This document shows positions 59,405 to 64,000 of a stretch of DNA of 64,000 nt, one piece after another. The position numbers and the translations under genes are program-made. The DNA is from Alkalihalobacillus trypoxylicola. GTDB taxonomy: Bacteria; Bacillota; Bacilli; Bacillales; Bacillaceae_D. The first letter of the stretch is position 1, and each line of letters opens with the position of its first letter. Where the stretch lies: positions 3,535 to 67,534 of the forward strand of contig NZ_LTAO01000034.1 in the NCBI RefSeq assembly GCF_001590785.1, given 5' to 3'. A model generated the notes under the pieces. It searched no databases. It was not told the DNA's origin and saw only the letters and a program-made list of their open reading frames with translations.

Positions 59405-60502
59405 TTAAAGGTCTAAATCAAGCCCAGCTTCTTCAATCAAAGCTCGTGTATCTTCCCATACTTTACCTAAATCACGTAAAGGCATATCATGTGTTTTATA
59501 ATCAGAAATAGTAGCTGCACCTTCAACCGCTTCAATATTTGGATTAATCGGAACTTCTAATGATTCAAATGAAAATTCACGCTGATTCTCTTCTTCTAAA
59601 ATCCAATCTAAGAAAATATCGGCACTTGCACGGTTAGGACTGTCTTTGACTAAACCAACTCCAGCTGCATTGACGACAGCACCCATTTCATTTTCACCTT
59701 GGTCAGGGTAAATAACGCCAACATTATTATCCGTTGGTTCTTGCAACTGTTGGTGATAGTAATAGTTGTTGACTAAACCAAACTTAAACTCTCCTGATCC
59801 AACCGCACGACGAATATCACCATGACCCTGCATAATGGCTCCCGCGTTATCTTTAACGGATTCGATCCATTCTTTCGTTTGGTCATCGCCCCATTCATTA
59901 CGGAGAGCAGAAACATGACCAATCATCGCCCCATTACCACCACGTGTAATCGCAAATTCACCTTCATATTCAGGGTTGATAAGCTCTTCAATCGTTTTAG
60001 GCATTTCTTCCTCTGTAATTAAGTCTTTATTATACATTAAAACACGCGTACGAGCAGATAATGCAAACCAAGAATTATCCTCTGCTCGATAGATTTCTTC
60101 AATAGATTCTATATTTTCAGGATCGGAACCTTCTAAAATGCCTTCTAAACGTAGGTTTTCGAGAGCACCAATATCATTTGAGATAAAAATATCAGCTTGT
60201 ACATTATTAGCCTCTCCTTTTAGACGGCTAATGGCATTATCACCTGCATGTAAGGCTTGTACTTCAATGCCTGTTTCCTCAGTAAATTTGTCCAATAATG
60301 CATTGACGAAGTTCTCATTACGAGAAGAATATACAACAAGCTCTCCAGATTCATCAGTAGTGACCTCATCCGTTTCTTCTTCAGAGGGTTCGTTTTCTGC
60401 ATCATCATTCGTATTGGTGTCAGCATCATTACTACCACACGCTGTTAGAACAAGAATAAAACTAAGTAACAAAATGATAAGAAAAGAAAGTTTATTTTTC
60501 AT
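59405..60502 (-). CDS. Ferric iron-binding lipoprotein of the ABC importer
   Basis: An extracytoplasmic Fe(III)-binding protein of the FbpA/FutA type. The lipobox is L-T-A-C with an acidic linker. LVVYSSRNENFVNALLDKFTEETGI is the usual start of the fold, and NNYYYHQQL has the tandem tyrosines that bind iron. GGAGGT lies 9 nt upstream. The length is 365 residues. A perfect Fur box overlaps its promoter, confirming an iron role. Confidence 0.94.
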   Translation of the reverse strand: MKNKLSFLIILLLSFILVLTACGSNDADTNTNDDAENEPSEEETDEVTTDESGELVVYSSRNENFVNALLDKFTEETGIEVQALHAGDNAISRLKGEANNVQADIFISNDIGALENLRLEGILEGSDPENIESIEEIYRAEDNSWFALSARTRVLMYNKDLITEEEMPKTIEELINPEYEGEFAITRGGNGAMIGHVSALRNEWGDDQTKEWIESVKDNAGAIMQGHGDIRRAVGSGEFKFGLVNNYYYHQQLQEPTDNNVGVIYPDQGENEMGAVVNAAGVGLVKDSPNRASADIFLDWILEEENQREFSFESLEVPINPNIEAVEGAATISDYKTHDMPLRDLGKVWEDTRALIEEAGLDLDL

Positions 60503-60531
60503 TTTTTATGTACCTCCAGTACGTCATAATT

Positions 60532-60550
60532 GATAATGATTATCATTATC
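60532..60550. promoter_or_regulatory. Fur box (perfect 19-bp match)
   Basis: GATAATGATTATCATTATC equals the classical Fur consensus. It covers the -10 element of the binding-protein gene, so Fur with Fe2+ would block transcription. Confidence 0.96.
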
Positions 60551-60573
60551 ACAAAGAGTTTGGTTATTGTCAA
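60545..60573 (-). promoter_or_regulatory. Sigma-A promoter of the iron-binding protein gene
   Basis: On the minus strand the -35 is TTGACA (60568-60573) and the -10 is GATAAT (60545-60550) with 17 bp between. The -10 lies within the Fur box. Confidence 0.85.
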
Positions 60574-60603
60574 TATTTTTCTGACTATTTTTCCACATGT
60601 AAA

Positions 60604-60634
60604 AGGAAGTTCCTGCTTTTATGAGAAACTTCCT
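60604..60634 (-). terminator. Probable terminator after the iron ATPase gene
   Basis: On the minus strand AGGAAGTT pairs with AACTTCCT around a loop of about 15 nt, followed by TTTTA. The T-tract is short, so readthrough into the binding-protein gene is possible. Confidence 0.55.
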
Positions 60635-60640
60635 AATGCC

Positions 60641-61702
60641 TTAAGCTTCAACTAATGCAACTGATTCAGGTTTTATATCAAAAGAAACTTTCGCTCCAAC
60701 ATGAACATCTTGCTCGACGGGGGCATAGACAAGCATCGTTTCACTTGTGCTATGATCATGACCAAGAATAACTTCGAGCTCTTGATATTCTCCACTATAG
60801 GTTACTTTCTGAACATGACCACTATAATGGCCATTGTCACCAATTAAGCACCCCTCAGGTCGAATAGAGAGTCGTACATTCTCAATTAATTCTGACGATT
60901 TAGATGATAAAGAAACCATTCCAATTCGAGTTTGAACATGAGCCATATCGGCACAGACTTTTCCTTCTAATAAATTAGTTTTGCCAACAAATTGTGCAAC
61001 AAAGCAGTTTGCAGGACAGCGATACATTTCCTTAGGAGAAGCTATTTGTTGTATAATTCCATCCTTCATGACCACCACTTGATCGGATACGGCAAATGCA
61101 TCCTTCTGATCGTGAGTGACAATGATAGCTGTTGTACCTGATTTTCTTAATATGGATGTAACGTCATGTCTCATTCGTTCACGTAATCCTGCATCAAGGT
61201 TACTAAAAGGCTCATCCATTAAAACAAGGTGAGGCTTGGGCGCTAAAGCACGAGCTAATGCGACTCGCTGCTGCTGACCTCCTGATAATTCACTAGGATA
61301 ACGCTTTGAAAATTCAGATAATCCGACAAGTTCAAGTACTTCCTTTACTCGTTTTCTCTTATCAAGAAGTTTCCATCTATTTAAACCAAATGCTACATTT
61401 TTTTCTATTGTTAAATGAGGGAATAGGGCATAATCCTGGAAAACCATTCCAATACCACGTTTTTCAGGTGGTATGTTGACATGTTCTCCAAACACTTCCT
61501 TGCTGTCGATTCGCAAGCGACCACTTGTAGGCTGTTCAAACCCTGCAATCATTCGAAGGGTTGTTGTTTTTCCACACCCACTAGGACCTAAAAGTGTTAT
61601 GATTTCACCTTGATTCACCTCAAGATTCACCGAATTTACAGCTGAATAATTAGACGGATTAAATTTTTTGCTAACATTTTCAAGGTGAATAAAGCTCATC
61701 AT
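60641..61702 (-). CDS. Ferric iron ABC importer, ATP-binding protein
   Basis: A single ABC ATPase with a C-terminal TOBE region (353 residues), of the FbpC/PotA type. Walker A is GPSGCGKTT, Q-loop MVFQDYALFPH, signature LSGGQQQRVALARAL, Walker B HLVLMDEPFSNLD, switch His IIVTHDQ. Two ATG codons stand in tandem; AAGGGGGG lies 5-8 nt upstream. It is a separate transcription unit upstream of the binding protein, with its own Fur box. Confidence 0.93.
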   Translation of the reverse strand: MMSFIHLENVSKKFNPSNYSAVNSVNLEVNQGEIITLLGPSGCGKTTTLRMIAGFEQPTSGRLRIDSKEVFGEHVNIPPEKRGIGMVFQDYALFPHLTIEKNVAFGLNRWKLLDKRKRVKEVLELVGLSEFSKRYPSELSGGQQQRVALARALAPKPHLVLMDEPFSNLDAGLRERMRHDVTSILRKSGTTAIIVTHDQKDAFAVSDQVVVMKDGIIQQIASPKEMYRCPANCFVAQFVGKTNLLEGKVCADMAHVQTRIGMVSLSSKSSELIENVRLSIRPEGCLIGDNGHYSGHVQKVTYSGEYQELEVILGHDHSTSETMLVYAPVEQDVHVGAKVSFDIKPESVALVEA

Positions 61703-61732
61703 CTTATCCCCCCTTCTTATCGTTTAATAAGT

Positions 61733-61751
61733 GATAATGAAAATCATTCTA
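61733..61751. promoter_or_regulatory. Fur box upstream of the iron ATPase gene
   Basis: GATAATGAAAATCATTCTA matches the Fur consensus at 15 of 19 positions by eye. It lies just downstream of the predicted -10, about 30 nt before the start codon. Confidence 0.88.
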
Positions 61752-61755
61752 GGAT

Positions 61756-61785
61756 ATTGTAGCATGCATATGAAAAACAGGTCAA
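61756..61785 (-). promoter_or_regulatory. Promoter of the iron ATPase gene
   Basis: On the minus strand the -35 is TTGACC (61780-61785) and the -10 TACAAT (61756-61761), 18 bp apart, adjacent to the second Fur box. Confidence 0.75.
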
Positions 61786-61914
61786 TGACAACCACCATAA
61801 ATAAAGGAACAGCCTAGATTTTTTTCTGAAAAGCGACGATTTTGCGTGCAAATAATTAGATGTGATGAAGAAAACAAATGAAAGTAAAATCCTGTCTAAA
61901 AAAGGAAAAGAAAA

Positions 61915-62154
61915 TTAAGGAATCAACTTACTGAAAAAGGATTTAAAAGAGCTTTTATCTGATAAATAAAAGATGATTATTCCTGAGGAAAAGAAAATAG
62001 TAGGAATGATAAAATAAGTAAAATTAATAGGAGAAGCAACAACCTCACCGTTTCTAATAAAAGTAGTATCTGATAACACAGCAAAAAAGTGTAGTACTTG
62101 AATAACAAAAATTAATATCAGCCCTATTGCGAAACATTTAAACATTCTATCCAT
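61915..62154 (-). CDS. Small membrane protein of unknown function
   Basis: A 79-residue protein with two hydrophobic segments (about residues 6-27 and 44-63) separated by a short polar loop, ending in a basic/polar tail KSSFKSFFSKLIP. I choose the ATG with AGGTGGG 7 nt upstream rather than the in-frame GTG inside that site. No family is recognised. It stands alone between the iron ATPase gene and repeat remnants. Confidence 0.6.
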   Translation of the reverse strand: MDRMFKCFAIGLILIFVIQVLHFFAVLSDTTFIRNGEVVASPINFTYFIIPTIFFSSGIIIFYLSDKSSFKSFFSKLIP

Positions 62155-62313
62155 TACATATCCCACCTATAAATTCTAATTTAACCAATAGATTCATTTT
62201 ATAGAATTCTAACAAAAATAGGAATCTTTAAATGGTAGAATCCATTTCATCTTTATCATTGCTTTATAAGTGAACGAAACCGAACATCTATGATAAAAAT
62301 GTACTCATTGATT

Positions 62314-62376
62314 GAAACGGTAGGTAGTTGAATGTGCAATCGCTCTTTTTTCAAACCGTGGATGATGAAATAGCTT
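62314..62376 (+). repeat. Interspersed repeat family A, copy A8 (ends only)
   Basis: The 5' end ATTGATTGAAACGGTAGGTAG is followed almost directly by 3'-end sequence (AATCGCTC, TTTTTTCA, GATGATGAAAT). The whole central hairpin is missing. Both termini survive, as in A1. Confidence 0.7.
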
Positions 62377-62516
62377 ACATTACATTTGCTGGATAAATTA
62401 GATAGAAGCCCTAATAATCAAAAAAGGGATGGGACAGAAGTTGCTTCTAAAGAAAATCCTATTGCGAAACTTGAAATGATGTGTGTAATGTATGCAAACA
62501 TCAAGAACGAACCATG

Positions 62517-62550
62517 AACCCTCTTCACTGTGAAAATGGAGGGTTTTTTT
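62517..62550 (+). terminator. Orphan terminator-like hairpin
   Basis: AACCCTC (62517-62523) and GAGGGTT (62539-62545) pair, with an inner TTCAC/GTGAA extension, followed by TTTTT. No plus-strand gene lies upstream within about 4 kb, so what it would terminate is unclear. Confidence 0.55.
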
Positions 62551-62740
62551 GAAAGAGTAGATGAAAGGCGCAAGCTAGCGGACACAAGACACGGAGACTC
62601 CAGTGGGAGGAAGTGGCCATGCCGAAATCCACTTTTAAAAAAAGTTAGTTCGGCGCCACCCACCGGACGCGAAGTGTCTTGGGGGAGCGAACAGGCGGGG
62701 ACCTAAAATGGTCCAATCATTCATTCGTAGAGTTTAGTCC
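62540..62740 (+). repeat. Interspersed repeat family B, copy B4 (best preserved)
   Basis: The outer arms AAGACAC (62586-62592) and GTGTCTT (62674-62680) enclose an inner stem GTGGC-cat-GCCGAA (62613-62626) paired with TTCGGC-GCCAC (62649-62659), capped by ACTTTT/AAAAGT. The open frame of 81 codons on the minus strand here has no ribosome binding site and is judged non-coding. Confidence 0.78.
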
Positions 62741-62754
62741 CGCCCTCTTTTCTA

Positions 62755-63411
62755 TTAATATATATTCAAAAAATATGTTCCGTTGTGGCCCCTTACCTCA
62801 ACGTTATACCTCACCTTATTTTTAAGAGAGTCAAATTGATAGCTTTCTCCTGGAATTATTGAAAAACTTTCTATTATTGTATCTGTTTGATATTCTCTGA
62901 TTTGGACTTCTAAGGTTGAATGACTATTAGCTTCATTGATTATTTCTTTATCCCAAAACATCCCTTCGAACATTAAAAAATCATTTCCATTAAAATCAAC
63001 AGTAATCCATTCACTTCCAGTAGACGGATTCTCCAAATGTATCGTTTCTTTTATATTTGGAGCAAGTGTGTTTTGAACAGTCGATACCTCCTGATAAAGT
63101 AAAAAAGCAGTCGTAAGAAGTGATAGAATAAAAAGTGGAATAATTATTTTTAATGCTAGCGATCTTTTTTTACTTTTCCTTTGGTCATAATGTATTTCAT
63201 TTACCAATCCTGTATCCTCCTTTAATAAATCGTCTAAGGAGATTTCTAGAACATCGCTTAAGTGAATAACTGTTTGTAAGTCTGGATAATTCCGTTCATT
63301 TTCCCAATTAGAAATGGCTGATCTTGAAATATGTAATTGATTGGCTAATTCCTGTTGAGTTAACTTCTTTTCTTGTCTTGCTGATTTTATTTTTTCACCA
63401 ATGGATGTCAT
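62755..63411 (-). CDS. XRE-family helix-turn-helix protein with a membrane segment
   Basis: The N-terminal 60 residues form a Cro/CI-type helix-turn-helix (IKSARQEKKLTQQELANQLHISRSAISNWENERNYPDL). A basic stretch KSKKRS leads to one membrane helix (about 83-104), and the rest (about 110-218) is an extracellular beta-rich domain. This layout suggests a membrane-bound regulator sensing an outside signal; the signal is unknown. AAGGGAG lies 7 nt upstream. The length is 218 residues. Confidence 0.85.
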   Translation of the reverse strand: MTSIGEKIKSARQEKKLTQQELANQLHISRSAISNWENERNYPDLQTVIHLSDVLEISLDDLLKEDTGLVNEIHYDQRKSKKRSLALKIIIPLFILSLLTTAFLLYQEVSTVQNTLAPNIKETIHLENPSTGSEWITVDFNGNDFLMFEGMFWDKEIINEANSHSTLEVQIREYQTDTIIESFSIIPGESYQFDSLKNKVRYNVEVRGHNGTYFLNIY

Positions 63412-63543
63412 AAGATTTCTCCCTTATTTATTAAGGTATAGGATAAAGTGCATTGCGTCTGTCACAGTCTATTACATTATCATTTTTTGCTGTGTTTTTG
63501 TCTCTATCATTAAAAGATTTGTTCTGACAGAAATGCTGACATG

Positions 63544-63572
63544 TTGATGCATTAACGTTTTTGTACTATTAA
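63544..63572 (+). promoter_or_regulatory. Possible promoter of the GNAT gene
   Basis: TTGATG (63544-63549) and TATTAA (63567-63572) are 17 bp apart, each matching four of six consensus bases, 70 nt before the start codon. Weak evidence. Confidence 0.35.
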
Positions 63573-63642
63573 AAGTTTCTAATCCATTATCGATAGATTT
63601 ATAAATCCGTATAAGTCACGCGCATTTAGGAGGGGATTATTT

Positions 63643-64000
63643 ATGCATATAAAAACTAAGAGGTTAATGATAGGTCAATTTGAAAATAAGGATTGGAAAG
63701 CGGTTTATGAATATACTTCAGATAAGAATACGATGAAATATATTCCTGAGGGAGTTTTTACGGAAAGTGAATCTAAAGAATTTGTTGATAAAAATAGAGA
63801 TGTTCATGCAGAAAAATTCCCCGTATTTTTAGTTGAAGAAAACCTTCTAATAGGACATATCGTTTTTTGTAAATATTTTGGTGACCATACATACGAAATC
63901 GGTTGGGTGTTTAACCGTAAATTTCAAAATAAAGGGTATGCTTCAGAGGCTGCAAAAGCTGTTATAGATTATGGTTTTAATCAAAAGGGGTTGCATAGAA
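63643..64000 (+). CDS. GNAT family N-acetyltransferase (3' end cut by the window)
   Basis: An open frame from ATG (MHIKTKRLMIGQFENKDWKAVYEY) with AGGAGGGG 6 nt upstream runs to the window edge. The first 119 residues match the RimJ/RimL-like acetyltransferase layout: KTKRLMIGQF at the start, YEIGWVFNRKFQNKGYASEAAKAVIDYGF for the acetyl-CoA loop (Q/R-x-x-G-x-A). The substrate is unknown. Divergent from the XRE gene. Confidence 0.88.
   Translation, partial: MHIKTKRLMIGQFENKDWKAVYEYTSDKNTMKYIPEGVFTESESKEFVDKNRDVHAEKFPVFLVEENLLIGHIVFCKYFGDHTYEIGWVFNRKFQNKGYASEAAKAVIDYGFNQKGLHR

Noticed and set aside
62418-62663. 81-codon minus-strand open frame
   Set aside because: It spans a terminator and repeat B4, with no ribosome binding site and no family resemblance.

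Overview
This window is chromosomal DNA from a low-GC Gram-positive bacterium of the Bacillaceae. The evidence is strong AAGGAGG-type ribosome binding sites, a tRNA-sensing T-box leader, a guanine riboswitch ahead of a complete purEKBCSQLFMNHD operon, and a gene order (NETI protein, pur operon, yerA, yerB, yerC, pcrB, pcrA, ligA, yerH, gatCAB) that, from memory, matches the Bacillus subtilis chromosome. The abundant acidic surface lipoproteins would suit a halotolerant or alkaliphilic lineage, but that is inference.

Layout. 1-430: end of an rRNA operon (5S rRNA, terminator) followed by a structured intergenic repeat (family B). 0.4-6.7 kb: D,D-carboxypeptidase, a lipoprotein, T-box-controlled argS, a MOSC protein, and a type III polyketide synthase with its methyltransferase partner. 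6.8-20.4 kb: NETI protein, then promoter, guanine riboswitch and the twelve-gene purine operon that makes IMP from PRPP, interrupted between purB and purC by a palindromic repeat (family A). 20.4-27.8 kb: DUF2892 membrane protein, two adenine-deaminase-family proteins (YerA-like and AdeC) flanking yerB/yerC and a MazG-like pyrophosphohydrolase, a YbjQ protein and a nitroreductase. 27.8-35.2 kb: about 1 kb of non-coding DNA with tandem family A copies, then pcrB-pcrA-ligA-yerH. 35.2-40.6 kb: a guanosine-type nucleoside ABC importer (lipoprotein, double ATPase, two permeases) behind a long structured leader. 40.6-47.1 kb: gatCAB, a MarR regulator translationally coupled to a DUF3147 membrane protein, and a chemoreceptor.

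47.1-57.7 kb is the most unusual part. Three tandem 189-bp family A repeats precede a 1016-residue hybrid sensor with two different histidine-kinase modules (HisKA and LytS type) and an internal receiver. It overlaps a response regulator whose output is a SARP/BTAD transcription-activator domain. A 1696-residue sortase-anchored surface protein (LPSTA motif, five 87-residue helical repeats) lies downstream on the same strand. 57.7-61.8 kb: a Fur-controlled ferric-iron ABC importer on the minus strand with two Fur boxes. 61.9-64 kb: a small membrane protein, repeat remnants, an XRE regulator, and a GNAT acetyltransferase cut by the window edge.

Functionally, much of the window concerns purines: de novo synthesis under guanine control, nucleoside import, adenine deamination and phosphoribosyl/NTP clean-up. 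The interspersed repeat families A (about 185 bp, at least eight copies or remnants) and B (about 190 bp, four copies) are the main structure not explained by genes. Both fold into nested hairpins, and in family B the stems are preserved where the sequence has changed.
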